Notes: a model not told the origin generated them from the sequence alone. Shown: positions 1 to 12,594, counted from the stretch's first letter. The stretch: 64,000 nucleotides of DNA from Ashinkailepas kermadecensis (GCA_034440615.1 JAOTOM010005133.1:1-64000); one strand, 5' to 3'. A program made the numbers and translations.

Positions 1-37
1 ATGCATTTGGCAAATAAACAGAATGTTGTGGTGATGA

Positions 38-249
38 CAGCTCCTCTTCAATGACTTCGCTGGCCATCGCCAGGACATTATCCTCTGAGACAGCGATGAG
101 CGGGCATATGTGGCAGATGACGCCGGCGATAATGTGGTAGATGACGCCGGCGATCACAGCTCCTCTTCAATGACTTCGCTGGCCATCGCCAGGACATTAT
201 CCTCTGAGACAGCGATGAGCGGCATATGTGGCAGATGACGCCGGCGATA
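38..249. repeat. Tandem duplication, 118-bp unit, about 2 copies
   Basis: The block beginning ACAGCTCCTCTTCAATGACT at 38 recurs at 156 with almost no change. The last part of the unit (CAGATGACGCCGGCGAT) is also partly repeated between the copies. No coding role is visible; short ORFs across it run through both copies. Confidence 0.85.
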
Positions 250-250
250 A

Positions 251-2345
251 GTGTGCGGCACTCTAGAGCTGTATATTAACCACGTATTTTCGGTCATATC
301 CTCACACCTCGTGTCAGGGGGAGGGGGGTTGATACAAGCCCCCACTTTAATCTCCAAACTAAGCGTCGCACGAAAACGAAAGAGGTGTCATCGGAAAGCG
401 CTCGACGAGTTGGGCCAGACACCACCCCAAACATTGTATCCCCCTCAAAGGTGACGTCACTAGGGGGCCTAGGTTTTCACGACTTACATCATGTTTTTGG
501 CTCTGGGGAGTTAATTTTGGAGAGATTTGAAAACAAATTATTTGGAATCAGAAAAGGAAGGCGAAATCGACCATGGACATAAATTTTGGTTCACCCAAAA
601 ATCAATATTTTTTAAATGAAATATTTTCAGTTTTCAATTTTCCTTCATTTTTATTTTATAATGGGTAGAGCGGACCGAAAAACATTGTTCGAAGTCAACT
701 TGCTCTCATAAAAATGCTTACTTTAGCCAGAATCTTCGATTTTAACTCTAATGGGCAAATATGCAAAACTAATAAGTAATCAAAAACGGGAGAAAAAATT
801 CCACCGGTGCATTTTGTTTCGTCCCTAAAGATAAGCAAACGCTGAAAGTTTCATTAAAGTATCCTATCCGTTAAAGCGTGACGACTGGTTGAACTTTTCT
901 GGAGGTGACCTCACTTAACCTTCACTAACTCGTTGACCCTAGATGATCTGACCTCAAAATTTTGATACAACATGCCAGATTGATGTGGGGAAAGGTATAC
1001 CAAATTTCGACGCGCTGCCGCGCGCTCGTCTTTCACAATCCGCCGAAAACCTTAGGGGGCGGGCGCCTATCAACCCCCCCGAGACAGCGTGGGTTAAAGT
1101 ATGTCATGTGACACTGGACAAAGGCAACTATTCATATGTCCTGTTTTAGCTACTATACCAAAATAAAACCTGTATTTAGACCTGAAAGAAGCTTCATATG
1201 AGAACAGCGAGGGACATTTATACCAATAATCGCTCTCAGTTGAGGCGTGTATTGTTCATATGAAACGTGAAACTAGTCTTACTTTAGTAACAGCTTCGAA
1301 TATTGAACCCAATGGCTATTCTCAGTTCAACTGGGGCCCTTCCCAGGTGTTGGGGTCTTTCGTGACCTCCAGAGGGCCACAAGTCTGGACAGGAGGACTG
1401 GAACTTCCGGAAAACACGCCTTGGCCTCCAATCTGGTGTTGGGTCTTTTCGTGACCTTTGGAAACATTAATTCTGCCACGACTAATGGGTCTCTTGGTCA
1501 TGAGCCTTCTGTCGGCTGTTGGGATCTTTTCGTGATCTGACGTGACCTCATGTCAATACTCATATGTTCTTAGCATCGGACTTCTGAACAGCCCCCCCCC
1601 CCCATGACGCAGCGACATGACAGACAGCGACATGACGCAAACTCAGCACAAACACGCAACTCAACGCAAACTCGTTGCATGTGACGCCATCTCGCAGTTG
1701 GTATGCAATTGTTATGATGTCGTTGAATAGGTTGACCCTCTACTTCAGCCCAAATGTATTTTTTCGCATACGTTGTTAGCTTTCACACTTAAGCACGTCC
1801 TTTGCAATAGCAACAACTGATACGCACTTGAAATATTTACCGTAGTATTCCTGATTATCTTTGGATTCTAACGACGCGCAAGTGTTACATTTGACCCATA
1901 AGCCAAGGTTCAGATGAGACCGAAGTGTTGAGCACGTTTTGCAAACGTCCGAAGTAGTGTCCCAAATATTGTTTTCTTGTACCCAGGGGAAATAGACATT
2001 AAGTTTAGCTTACCCACCTACATTAACCTAAGAGTTACTCCGAAGGTGAAAAGAAACTATCTGAGGTTAATTTTGATCCATGACCTCTAATAACCCTGGA
2101 ATGCCAACGGCGTATGTGTGCACTTTATCTGAGTCATCGTCATTCAACATCCAACGATTTGGAACAATAACTTAAATTAAGAACTTGCGATGTCGGCGAA
2201 AAACGGCTTGTCCTTCTTATGGCGTCACAACTCAGTAGGCGAACATAATATTCTCAATGTTTTATACCATGCATACCATGGGATGCCTCTGACTTCTTTT
2301 CTCCTTCCTAACGTTCCCCGGGCGAGTATGCCGCTTAAGTGTACC
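251..2345. other. Unrecognised intergenic sequence
   Basis: About 2.1 kb of mixed AT-rich and GC-rich sequence with no ORF that looks coding and no transposon protein fragment. At 1,340-1,550 a loose repeat of the phrase TTGGGTCTTTTCGTGACC occurs about three times, possibly a decayed tandem repeat. Confidence 0.5.
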
Positions 2346-2730
2346 CGTGTCCACGTTTCGTAGTACCCAGCTGCACAAGCCGACTGCTGGCATCAGTGGT
2401 ATGCGGTGCTGCGGTGTATCTGGCATATGCCGAGCAATGGACTATCGTGCATGTGGGCGTGCTCACTTCCGACTCATCTCAGCTGTAATGACCCGACCGG
2501 CTGGCGCGAGAGCGACGCCTCTGCCGCAAATGCTGCGGAAGCAGTTCGAGTCGGCGCCTGGTGTTGCGGCCGAGCGGAGACATGCGGAGTTCAGGTCAAA
2601 CGTGTCGGTCGTCCCCAGCGCTCGATCGAATAACTGGCGGCAAACTGCCGGCGGAGTTTGTGGGAGCGGCCGACGGAATGTCAGGGCGCCTCTCCAGTCC
2701 AGCCAGCACTGTGGCGCGCTCGTGACCGAG
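2346..2730. other. GC-rich island with ORFs on both strands, function unknown
   Basis: A GC-rich block directly before the 68-bp array. A plus-strand ORF of about 128 codons and a minus-strand ORF of 76 codons overlap here. Neither has a recognisable motif. Open frames on both strands are expected in GC-rich DNA, so neither is called as a gene. Confidence 0.3.
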
Positions 2731-2731
2731 T

Positions 2732-3687
2732 AAGCTCGTGACGTCCCTAATTACACACCTGTAGTGGTGTCCGTGGTCAGGTTCTGCTCCTGATCCAGCA
2801 AGCTCGTGACGTCCCCAATTATACACCTGTAGTGGTGTCCGTGGACAGGTTCTGCTCCTAATCCAGCAAGCTCGTGACGTCCCTAATTATACACCTGTAG
2901 TGGTGTCCGTGGTCAGGTTCTGCTCCTGATCCAGCAAGCTCGTGACGTCCCTAATTATACACCTGTAGTGGTGTCCGTGGTCAGGTTCTACTCCTGACCC
3001 AGCAAGCTCGTGACGTCCCTAATTACACACATGTAATGGTGTTCCTGGCCAGGTTCTGCTCCTGACCCAGCAAGCTCGTGACGTCTCTAATTATACACCT
3101 GTAGTGGTGTTCGTGGTCAGGTTCTGCTCCTGACACAGCAAGCTCGTGACGTCCCTAATTACACACCTGTAGTGGTGTTCGTGGCCAGGTTCTGCTCCTG
3201 ACCCAGCAAGCTCGTGACGTCCCTAATTACACACCTGTAGTGGTGTCCGTGGTCAGGTTCTACTCCTGATCCAGCAAGCTCGTGACTACCTAATTATACA
3301 CCTGTGCTGGTGTCCGTGGTCAGGTTCTACTCCTGACCCAGCAAGCTCGTGACGTCCCTAATTACACACATGTAATGGTGTCCGTGGCCAGGTTCTGCTC
3401 CTGACCCAGCAAGCTCGTGACGTCTCTAATTATACACCTGTAGTGGTGTTCGTGGCCAGGTTCTGCTCCTGACCCAGCAAGCTCGTGACGTCCCTAATTA
3501 TACACCTGTAGTGTTGTCCGTGGCCAGGTTCTGCTCCTGACCCAGCAAGCTCGTGACGTCCCTAATTATACACCTGTAGTGTTGTCCGTGGCCAGGTTCT
3601 GCTCCTGACCCAGCAAGCTCGTCACGTCCCTAATTACACACTTGTAATGGTGTCCGTGACCAGGTTCTGCTCCTGACCCAGCAAGCC
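2732..3687. repeat. 68-bp minisatellite, about 14 copies
   Basis: Units start at AAGCTCGTGACGTCCCTAAT (2,732, then 2,800 and so on every 68 bp, occasional shorter units). Each contains ACACCTGTAGTGGTGT, a short hairpin-forming inverted repeat, and the palindrome TGACGTC. Copies differ by a few substitutions. Confidence 0.95.
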
Positions 3688-3689
3688 TG

Positions 3690-4200
3690 CCCCATTCTTT
3701 GAGAAACTCCTGCATTTTTGCATACACGAAGTAAATACAGTTCACACTCCAGAAAATGGTTGTGTATCAGCAGCGTGAAAGGTACATACATAGGTAATTT
3801 CTGAACAACCATGTGAATCCATAAATTAAAACATGGGATTTCATGCACATATGCCTTACAGATTTACCTATCCCTAACAACCTGCAAAAGCAAGAAATTC
3901 ACTGGGAAGTAACTGGGGAAATATTGTCTTGCTTGTACCAAAGCGATTTGACTACTGAAAGAAACATGACCTTGGGTCTGATAGTTGACTCACATGTGGA
4001 ATTATATATCTCTGATTTCGTGCCTGTGCTGGATTTATGTTTTGAAACCATATGAGAGGATGTTTCCTGGTAACCACATTTAGAAAGAATAGCATTCAGT
4101 CAAGCAAATTTCACAGGGATAATAGTATTTGAGCAATCATGTTTGATTAATTGTGCTTTTCCTATTGACATCAGATACACATTGTATGACCTGAAATAAC
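3690..4200. other. Unrecognised AT-rich spacer
   Basis: Non-repetitive sequence between two arrays. Two ORFs of about 70 codons meet head to head near 3,843 but show no domain, signal peptide or splice context that would support a gene. Confidence 0.4.
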
Positions 4201-4203
4201 CGC

Positions 4204-4690
4204 AGGGCCACAGGGCCGCAGAAACTGAGCTCGAGTCGGATACTGAGCCTCTCGGGTCAGGGCCGCAGAGACTGAGCTCGAGTCAGATACTGAGCCTCTC
4301 GGGTCAGGGCCGCAGAGACTGAGCTCGAGTCAGAGACTGGGCCTCTCGGGTCAGGGCCACAGAGACTGAGCTCGAGTCAGAGACTGAGCCTCTCGGGTCA
4401 GGGCCGCAAAGACTGAGCTTGAGTCAGAGACTGAGCCTCTCAGGTCAGGGCCGCAGAGACTGAACTCGAGTTGAGACTGGGTCTCTCGGGTCAGGGCCGC
4501 AGAGACTGAGCTCGAGTCAGAGACTGAACCTCTCGGGTCAGGGCCGCAGAGACTGAGCTTGAGTCAGATACTGAGCCTCTCGGGTCAGGGCCAAAGAGAC
4601 TGAGCTCGAGTCAGATACTGAGCCTCTCGGGTCAGGGCCGCAGAGACTAAGCTCGAGTCAGAGACTGAGCCTCTCCGGTCAGGGCCGCGG
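4204..4690. repeat. 47-bp minisatellite, about 10 copies
   Basis: Unit approximately GGGCCGCAGAGACTGAGCTC followed by GAGTCAGATACTGAGCCTCT and CGGGTCA. Several units carry GAGTCAGAGACTGAG instead, showing homogenised variants. The unit contains the CTGAGCTCGAGTCAG near-palindrome. Confidence 0.93.
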
Positions 4691-5282
4691 GTGGAATGTG
4701 TCGACGAAGTCAGTATCCGACGGCGGGCCAGCACCCGGCGGCAGGGGCTATGGCGTGTAATTACATCACCACCCGTAACCAGACGTTGGTTTTTGTAGAA
4801 AGGCATGGGTAGTACCCATGTAGGTGTGCAAACAAATTTGAGCTGTCTACCTCAATTGGTTTTCGAGACATTTTATGAGAACAAAATGTGGGGAGGGAAT
4901 TGTCCTACTCCTCCGGTACGTATGACCCCTGGCATTCCTGGGTTAAGTAATCTTTGGGAAAATAGAGCCCCTCAATCTGTTACAATTTTGAATCCTTTCG
5001 GATCAAGACCAAAATCGTTCCTGTAGCCAGCATACCTTGTCGGAATAATTGCTGGCCAGTTTTTGCCGGAGTTATCAGAGTGCAATGGTTCCTTCCGGAG
5101 GAACATACATATTACGAACATATGTAATAATGATGATTGATGGTCCATATATTTCTGCTCAGGTGTCGCATATGCACATAAATCCTCTCCAGACCAGATA
5201 TCTATACAAATTAATTCACCATTAGTTCAGATGTTGTCGAATTTGGTGGTAGGGGTAATCTATGGCTTCAATTACATGTTCT
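4691..5282. other. Unrecognised spacer
   Basis: Unique sequence between arrays. An ORF of 73 codons at 4,805-5,026 has no recognisable feature. No transposon remnant is seen. Confidence 0.4.
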
Positions 5283-5872
5283 ATATTTTATGTGTCATGT
5301 GTCTTCCATCAGCCATAGTCTTACGTGTCTTCCCTCAGTCATAGTACCACGTGTCTTCACTCAGCCATAATGCCATGTGTCTTCACTCAGCCATAGTGTC
5401 ATGTGTCTTCCCTCAACTATAGTGTCATGTGTCTTCCCTCAACTATAGTGTCATGTGTCTTCCCTCAGCTATAGGGCCATGCGTCTTCCCTCAGCGATAG
5501 TGCCATGTGTCTTCACTCAGCCATAGTGTCATGTGTCTTCCCTCAACTATAGTGTCATGTGTCTTCCCTCAACCATAGTGCCATGTGTCTTCCTTCTGCC
5601 ATAGTGCCATGTGTCTTCCCTCAGCATAGTGTCATGCGTCTTCCCTCAGCCATAGTGCCATGTGTCTTTCCTCAACCATAGTGCCATGTGTCTTCCTTCT
5701 GCCATAGTGCCATGTGTCTTCCCTCAGCATAGTGCCATGTGTCTTCCCTCTGCCATAGTGTCATGTGTCTTCATTTAGCCAGTGTCATGTGTCTTTCCTC
5801 AGCCATAGTGACATGTGTCTTCTCTCAGCCATAATGCCAAGTGTCTCAACCATAGAGTCATGCGTTTTCCCT
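5283..5872. repeat. 26-bp minisatellite, about 22 copies
   Basis: Unit approximately GCCATAGTGTCATGTGTCTT plus CCCTCA. Copies vary at the CCATAG/ACTATAG part and at TCATGTG/CCATGTG, with occasional shortened units near 5,625 and 5,785. Confidence 0.93.
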
Positions 5873-5879
5873 CAGCCTC

Positions 5880-6640
5880 TCAGCCACGAGCAAAATATAA
5901 CCTGAGGGGTCGACCCAACCGATCGCGATTATGCAAGGAATGAAATAAGCACGAATATGTATCTTCATTCTTTATTCTCTAGATATATTAGTTTGCGAGG
6001 TTGTTGCCTGTCTATTTGTCCATGCGTTATGTGATCTGGAGTTGTGTGGGCACGCTCAGGTTTGTTCAATCAGTGCTGTTTTTACCGCACAGTATGTGCA
6101 GCGAGACAGATAAGTACCGGTTTTCGTGGTTAATGACAACTCCTCGAAGATGGACGGAATGCACTATTGATCTTGTCTAAAGCATACTCTGTCGATCAAG
6201 TGCTTCCACCAATCAATCAGTCAAGTTGTACCACTAAGTGTAATGTGTATGCCAACAAAACATACCAAACCTTCATAGTCATCCCAAATAATTTATATTG
6301 CGAGCCTGTGTCCGATGCCAACGGCACGGGCTTGCGTTGAGGACTCTGCCTGTCCGTGTATGCGCTGCGTTCTGTTTCAAAGGGCAGTTTGCCTGGAAAG
6401 CAGCCCACTGTGTATGTTGCTTTTTCACCACATGCACACCCGGCACGGTAAACACTTAATATGCAAAGCTCATCCACATTAGGGACCACTTACCGCATTG
6501 CATCAGCTGGAGCATGGCGCAAAAGGATGCCATCACAGGAAGTGAGTGGGACCACTCGACAATTGCCCACCAGGTGACATCGGCTGCCAGCGCCTCAGCT
6601 AGCTGCAGAACAGGCGACCGTCGTGGTCGGACGGAAGCCG
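5880..6640. other. Unrecognised spacer
   Basis: Single-copy sequence with several small ORFs on both strands (up to 90 codons), none with a recognisable domain or flanking splice signals. Confidence 0.4.
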
Positions 6641-6649
6641 ACAACCACC

Positions 6650-8035
6650 TCGGTGTCCCTCTGAAACTGGCCGGTGTCCCTCTGAAACAGGCTGGTGTCC
6701 CTCTGAACCGGCTGGTGTCCCTCTGAAACCGGCTGGTGTCCCTCTGAAACCGGCTGGTGTCCCGCTGAAACCGGCTGGTATTACGCTGAGACCAGCTGAT
6801 ACAATCATCTGATGTCCGGTGCGACCGGCTGGTGTCCGGTGTGATCGGCTGGTGTCCGGTGTGACCGGCTGGTGTCCGGTGTGATCGGCTGGTGTCCGGT
6901 TTGACCGGCTGGTGTCCGGTGTGACCGGCTGGTGTCCGGTGTGACCGGCTGGTGTCCGGTTTGACCGGCTGGTGTCTGGTGTGATCGGCTGGTGTCCGGT
7001 GTGACCGGCTGGTGTCCGGTGTGATCGGCTGGTGTCCGGTGTGACCGGCTGGTGTCCGGTGTGATCGGCTAGTGTCTGGTGTGACCGGCTGGTGTCCGGT
7101 GTGATCGGCTAGTGTCCGGTGTGACCGGCTGGTGTCCGGTGTGACTGGCTGGTGTCCGGTGTGACCGGCTGGTGTCCGGTGTGACCGGCTGGTGTCCGGT
7201 GTGACCGGCTGGTGTCCGGTGTGACCGGCTGGTGTCCGGTGTGATCGGCTAATGTCCTGTGTGACCGGCTGGTGTCCGGTGTGACCGGCTGGTGTCCGGT
7301 GTGACCGGCTGGTGTCCGGTGTGACCGGCTGGTGTCCGGTGTGACCGGCTGGTGTCCGGTGTGACCGGCTGGTGTCCGGTGTGACCGGCTGGTGTCCGGT
7401 GTGACCGGCTGGTGTCCGGTGTGACCGGCTGGTGTCCGGTGTGATCGGCTAATGTCCTGTGTGACCGGCTGGTGTCCGGTGTGACCGGCTGGTGTCCGGT
7501 GTGACCGGCTGGTGTCCGGTTTGACCGGCTGGTGTCCGGTGTGACCGGCTGGTGTCCGGTGTGACCGGCTGGTGTCCGGTGTGACCGGCTGGTGTCCGGT
7601 GTGACCGGCTGGTGTCCGGTGTGACCGGCTGGTGTCCGGTGTGACCGGCTGGTGTCCGGTGTGACCGGCTGGTGTCCGGTGTGACCGGCTGGTGTCCGGT
7701 GTGATCGGCTAATGTCCTGTGTGACCGGCTGGTGTCCGGTGTGACCGGCTGGTGTCCGGTGTGACCGGCTGGTGTCCGGTGTGACCGGCTGGTGTCCGGT
7801 GTGACCGGCTGGTGTCCGGTGTGACCGGCTGGTGTCCGGTGTGATCGGCTAATGTCCTGTGTGACCGGCTGGTGTCCGGTGTGACCGGCTGGTGTCCGGT
7901 GTGACCGGCTGGTGTCCGGTGTGACCGGCTGGTGTCCGGTGTGACCGGCTGGTGTCCGGTTTGACCGGCTGGTGTCCGGTGTGATCGGCTGGTGTCCGGT
8001 GTGATCGGCTGGTGTCCGGTGTGATCGGCTTATGT
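6650..8035. repeat. 20/21-bp minisatellite, about 65 copies
   Basis: The first part (6,650-6,780) has a 21-bp unit TGTCCCTCTGAAACCGGCTGG. From about 6,810 the unit is 20 bp, TGTCCGGTGTGACCGGCTGG. A rare variant (GATCGGCTAATGTCCTGT) recurs at 7,241, 7,441, 7,701 and 7,841, which shows block duplication of several units. The long minus-strand ORF of 198 codons here is a by-product of the stop-free unit read in all frames. Confidence 0.97.
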
Positions 8036-8125
8036 CAGGGGACATCAGTGTTGTGTGATAAGCTGAGGTCGAGACCGATCCGCAAGGCCTTCAATCGACG
8101 GGAGTTTCGCCTGATCACAGTCACA

Positions 8126-10032
8126 ACCGACCACACCCACAACCGACCACACCCACAACCGACCACACCCACAACCGACCACACCCACAACTGACCACCC
8201 CCACAACTGACCACACCCACAACCGACCACACCCACAACTGACCACCCCCACAACTGACCACACCCACAACCGACCACACCCACAACCGACCACACCCAC
8301 AACCGACCACACTCACAACTGACCACACCCACAACCGACCACACTCACAACTGACCACACCCACAACCGACCACACCCATAACCGACCACACCCACAACC
8401 GACCACACCCACAACCGACCACACCCACAACCGACCACACCCACAACTGACCACCCCCACAACTGACCACACCCACAACCGACCACACCCACAACTGACC
8501 ACCCCCACAACTGACCACACCCACAACCGACCACACCCACAACCGACCACACCCACAACCGACCACACTCACAACTGACCACACCCACAACCGACCACAC
8601 TCACAACTGACCACACACACAACCGACCACACCCACAACTGACCACACCCACAACTGACCACACCCACAACCGACCACACCCACAACCGACCACACCCAC
8701 AACTGACCACCCCCACAACTAACCACACCCACAACCGACCACACCCACAACCGACCACACCCACAACCGACCACACCCACAACCGACCACACCCACAACC
8801 GACCACACCCACAACTGACCACACCCACAACCGACCACACCCACAACCGACCACACCCACAACCGACCACACCCACAACCGACTACACCCACAACCGACC
8901 ACACCCACAACCGACCACACCCACAACCGACAACACCCACAACCGACCACACCCACAACCGACCACACCCACAACCGACCACACCCACAACCGACCACAC
9001 CCACAACCGACCACACCCACAACCGACAACACCCACAACCGACCACACCTACAACCGACCACACCCACAACCGACCACACCCACAACCGACCACACCCAC
9101 AACCGACCACACCCACAACCGACAGCACCCACAACCGACCACACCCACAACCGACCACACCCACAACCGACCACACCCACAACCGACCACACCCACAACC
9201 GACCACACCCACAACCGACAACACCCACAACCGACCACACCCACAACCGACCACACCCACAACCGACCACACCCACAACCGACCACACCCACAACCGACC
9301 ACACCCACAACCGACCACACCCACAACCGACCACACCCACAACCGACCACACCCACAACCGACCACACCCACAACCGACCACACCCACAACCGACCACAC
9401 CCACAACCGACCACACCCACAACCGACCACACCCACAACCGACCACACCCACAACCGACCACACCCACAACCGACCACACCCACAACCGACCACACCCAC
9501 AACCGACCACACCCACAACCGACCACACCCACAACCGACCACCCACAACCGACCACACTCACAACTGACTACACCCACAACCGACCACACCCACAAATGA
9601 CCACACCCACAACCGACCACACCCACAACCGACCACACCCACAACTGACCACACCCACAACCGACCACACCCACAACCGACCACACCCACAATTGACCAC
9701 ACCCACAACCGACCACACCCACAACCGACCACACCCACAACTGACCAAACCCACAACTGACCACACCCATAACCGACCACACCCACAACCGACCACACCC
9801 ACAACCGACCACACCCACAACTGACCACACACACAACCGACCACACCCGCAACCGACCACACCTACAACCGACCACACCCACAACCGACCACACCCACAA
9901 CCGACCACACCCACAACTGACCACACCCACAACCGACCACACCCACATCCGACCACACCCACAACCGACCACACCCACAACCGACCACACCCACAACTGA
10001 CCACACACATAACCGACCACACCCACAGCCAC
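8126..10032. repeat. 16-bp minisatellite, about 119 copies
   Basis: Unit CCACACCCACAACCGA, with variants ACAACTGA and CCCCCACAACTGA clustered at the two edges while the middle (8,880-9,540) is nearly uniform. The complementary strand is G-rich. Because 16 is not a multiple of 3 and the unit lacks stops, several very long ORFs of up to 405 codons appear on the minus strand; they are not genes. Confidence 0.97.
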
Positions 10033-10129
10033 ACGATGCCTACAACTCACGACACCGACCACACCTATGACTGTGCACATCTACGATTGACCACACATAC
10101 AGAAACAAACACTCACAGATGACGACAGT

Positions 10130-10262
10130 TCCAATCGACAACAGTTCCAGGCGACGACGGTTCCAACCTACGCCAGCTCCAACCAGCCATGTGCACGACC
10201 GAGGACAGCTCCAACCCACGGCAGCTCGAACCGGCCATGTGCACGACCGAGGACAATATCAA
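10130..10262. repeat. Degenerate short tandem repeat (ACAGTTCCAAYC theme)
   Basis: Phrases such as GACGACAGTTCCAATCGACA recur loosely, followed by two copies of CCATGTGCACGACCGAGGAC at about 10,189 and 10,234. It lies just downstream of the 16-bp array. Confidence 0.6.
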
Positions 10263-10364
10263 CGGACGGTACACGACTGATTCTGGTGCGCCGTGGGAGA
10301 TGTCAGCTTGTATGAGTCACCCGGTTGGTACCTCTGAGAAGCCGAGGGAAGGTCCGCGCCTCAC

Positions 10365-10619
10365 CGGGTCGTGCGCTCGTTCCATTCGTGACAAATGAGA
10401 TCCGCGTTGAAGAAGAGCGTGGGCGCCGTGTGGTCCATTGAGACACCAATATTCCATGTTGATGTGGAGTCGCGCCAATTGAACATGGGTGGTGTAGCAG
10501 ATATTGGAATGAGAAGCTGAGCAAACCGTTGCGTCCAGGAGACTCTAGCTCCGCCAGCACATAGAAGTGGTCCGTTTGCGTCCACGAGCGACACGCCGCC
10601 GTACAGACCTGCTGGTCGC
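10365..10619 (-). CDS. Possible host exon, unknown protein (weak)
   Basis: On the minus strand an open frame of about 85 codons reads with varied, protein-like composition: starting near EKHRRPAGLYGGVSLVDANG, then a stretch rich in Trp and Phe, ending HEWNERTTR. It ends at a good donor (CCG|GTGAGG, GT at 10,364-10,363), and the frame closes one codon later as expected if the rest is intron. The opening GGVSLVDANGPLLCAGG faintly recalls the start of a trypsin-like domain, but the TAAHC catalytic motif is absent, so no function is assigned. The upstream acceptor (ACACAG at 10,620) has no pyrimidine tract. It may be a pseudo-exon or chance ORF. Confidence 0.22.
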
Positions 10620-10699
10620 CTGTGTTTCTCCCCCAGTGCAGTCCCCCTTCATAGCCATGCTGGAGCAGCGGTGCATGGGTACTTGCAGCAGGCCGTCCA

Positions 10700-12030
10700 G
10701 GCCGTCCTGGAGGCCACCGACCTGGAGGTCACTGTCCTAGAGGTCACCGTCCTGGAGGCTACCGTTCTGGAGGTCACCGTCCTAGAGGTCACCGTCCTGG
10801 AGGCCACCGTTCTGGAGGTCACCGTTCTGGAGGCTACTGTCCTGGAGGCCACCGTCCTGGAGGCCACCGTCCTAGAGGTCACCGTTCTGGAGGCCACCTT
10901 CCTTGAGGCCACCGTCCTGAAGGATACCGTTCTGGAGGCTACTGTCCTGGAGGCCACCTTCCTTGAGGCCACCGTCCTGAAGGATACCGTTCTGGAGGCT
11001 ACTGTCCTGGAGGCCACCGTCCTGGAGGCTACCGTCCTGGAGGTCACCGTCCTGGAGGTCACCGTCCTGGAGGTCACCGTCCTGGAGGTCACCGTCCTGG
11101 AGGTCACCGTCCTGGAGGTCACCGTCCTGGAGGCCACCGTTCTGGAGGCCACCGTCCTGGAGGTCACCGTCCTGGAGGTCACCGTCCTGGAGGTCACCGT
11201 CCTGGAGGCCACCGTTCTGGAGGCCACCGTCCTGGAGGTCACCGTCCTGGAGGCTACCGTCCTGGAGGTCACCGTCCTGGAGGCCACCGTCCTGGAGGTC
11301 ACCGTCCTGGAGGTCACCGTCCTGGAGGCCACCGTTCTGGAGGCCACCGTCCTGGAGGTCACCGTCCTGGAGGCTACCGTCCTGGAGGCCACCGTCCTGG
11401 AGGTCACCGTCCTGGAGGTCACCGTCCTGGAGGTCACCGTCCTGGAGGCTACCGTCCTGGAGGCCACCGTCCTGGAGGTCACCGTCCTGGAGGTCACCGT
11501 CCTGGAGGTCACCGTCCTGGAGGCTACCGTCCTGGAGGCCACCGTCCTGGAGGCCACCGTCCTGGAGGTCACCGTCCTGGAGGTCACCGTCCTGGAGGCC
11601 ACCGTTCTGGAGGCCACCGTCCTGGAGGTCACCGTCCTGGAGGCTACCGTCCTGGAGGCCACCGTCCTGGAGGTCACCGTCCTGGAGGTCACCGTCCTGG
11701 AGGCCACCGTTCTGGAGGCCACCGTCCTGGAGGCCACCGTTCTGGAGGTCACCGTCCTGGAGGTCACCGTTCTGGAGGCCACCGTCCTGGAGGCCACCGT
11801 TCTGGAGGCCACCGTCCTGGAGGTCACCGTCCTGGAGGCCACCGTCCTGGAGGCCACCGTTCTGGAGGCCACCGTCCTGGAGGTCACCGTTCTGGAGGCC
11901 ACCGTCCTGGAGGTCACCGTCCTGGAGGCTACCGTCCTGGAGGCCACCGTCCTGGAGGTCACCGTCCTGGAGGTCACCGTCCTGGAGGCCACCGTCCTGG
12001 AGGTCACCGTCCTGGAGGCCACCGTGACGG
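10700..12030. repeat. 15-bp minisatellite, about 88 copies
   Basis: Unit GTCACCGTCCTGGAG with variation at three positions only (GTC/GCC/GCT and GTC/GTT). The 15-bp period keeps frame, so both strands are open for about 460 codons: the plus strand would read LEVTV/LEATV repeats and the minus strand SRTVA/SRTVT repeats. Other frames are also free of stops, and there is no splice or start context that favours one, so this is treated as non-coding. Confidence 0.93.
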
Positions 12031-12059
12031 CGGCCTATGGCCGCGCTACGTGACGTTGG

Positions 12060-12590
12060 TAGTCACCGAGTCTGACTTGACAGTTCCAGCTGCTCTTCTG
12101 TTGTAGAGCGTCTCGCGTTGTCTACCCAGTTACTGGTCTCACCTGTGGTTTGTTCTTTGCTGTTGTTGCTTTTTAGAAGGTCCGAAGGTTCAGCGATGGA
12201 CATTTTCACTCATATGCAGATTTCCGAGCCGAGCAAACAGATGTTCTCTGTTTGCTGCCGAGTCATGTTCGCGAGACTCGTTCATCCAGGGTATTGTCGG
12301 GGAAGTGGGTCAACCCCCGTCGCCATCAACAGAGGTTATTTTCCACACGTGAATTGCGCGTTTTGACCTGAACCGTACGAGCTTTGATTTCGTCCTCTCA
12401 CAGTGAACATCTGGCTATGCTATGGTGTGCAATAGCAGCCGAGCTAACCAGGTTTACATGTTTATTTTGTATATGAAAATACAATTATTTCCAATCTACT
12501 GTGAACATTTCAAAATACCGTGACATCGGTGGTAGCCCAGTAGATGGTCACTGATCTGTGCTATTGGCTCAGGGTAGTGTTTATTCGCGA
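12060..12590. other. Unrecognised spacer
   Basis: Single-copy sequence after the 15-bp array. One open frame of about 80 codons (12,118-12,366) starts from a non-ATG codon and has a hydrophobic beginning; there is no further support for a gene. Confidence 0.35.
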
Positions 12591-12594
12591 CAAA

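Noticed and set aside
8345..9562. Minus-strand ORF of 405 codons rich in Cys, Val, Trp and Gly
   Set aside because: It is one reading of the stop-free 16-bp array; similar long ORFs occur in the other frames.
10671..12053. Long ORFs on both strands as possible pentapeptide-repeat proteins
   Set aside because: Unit is 15 bp and open in essentially all frames; no start context, splice sites or unique domain, and the known pentapeptide-repeat pattern is not matched.
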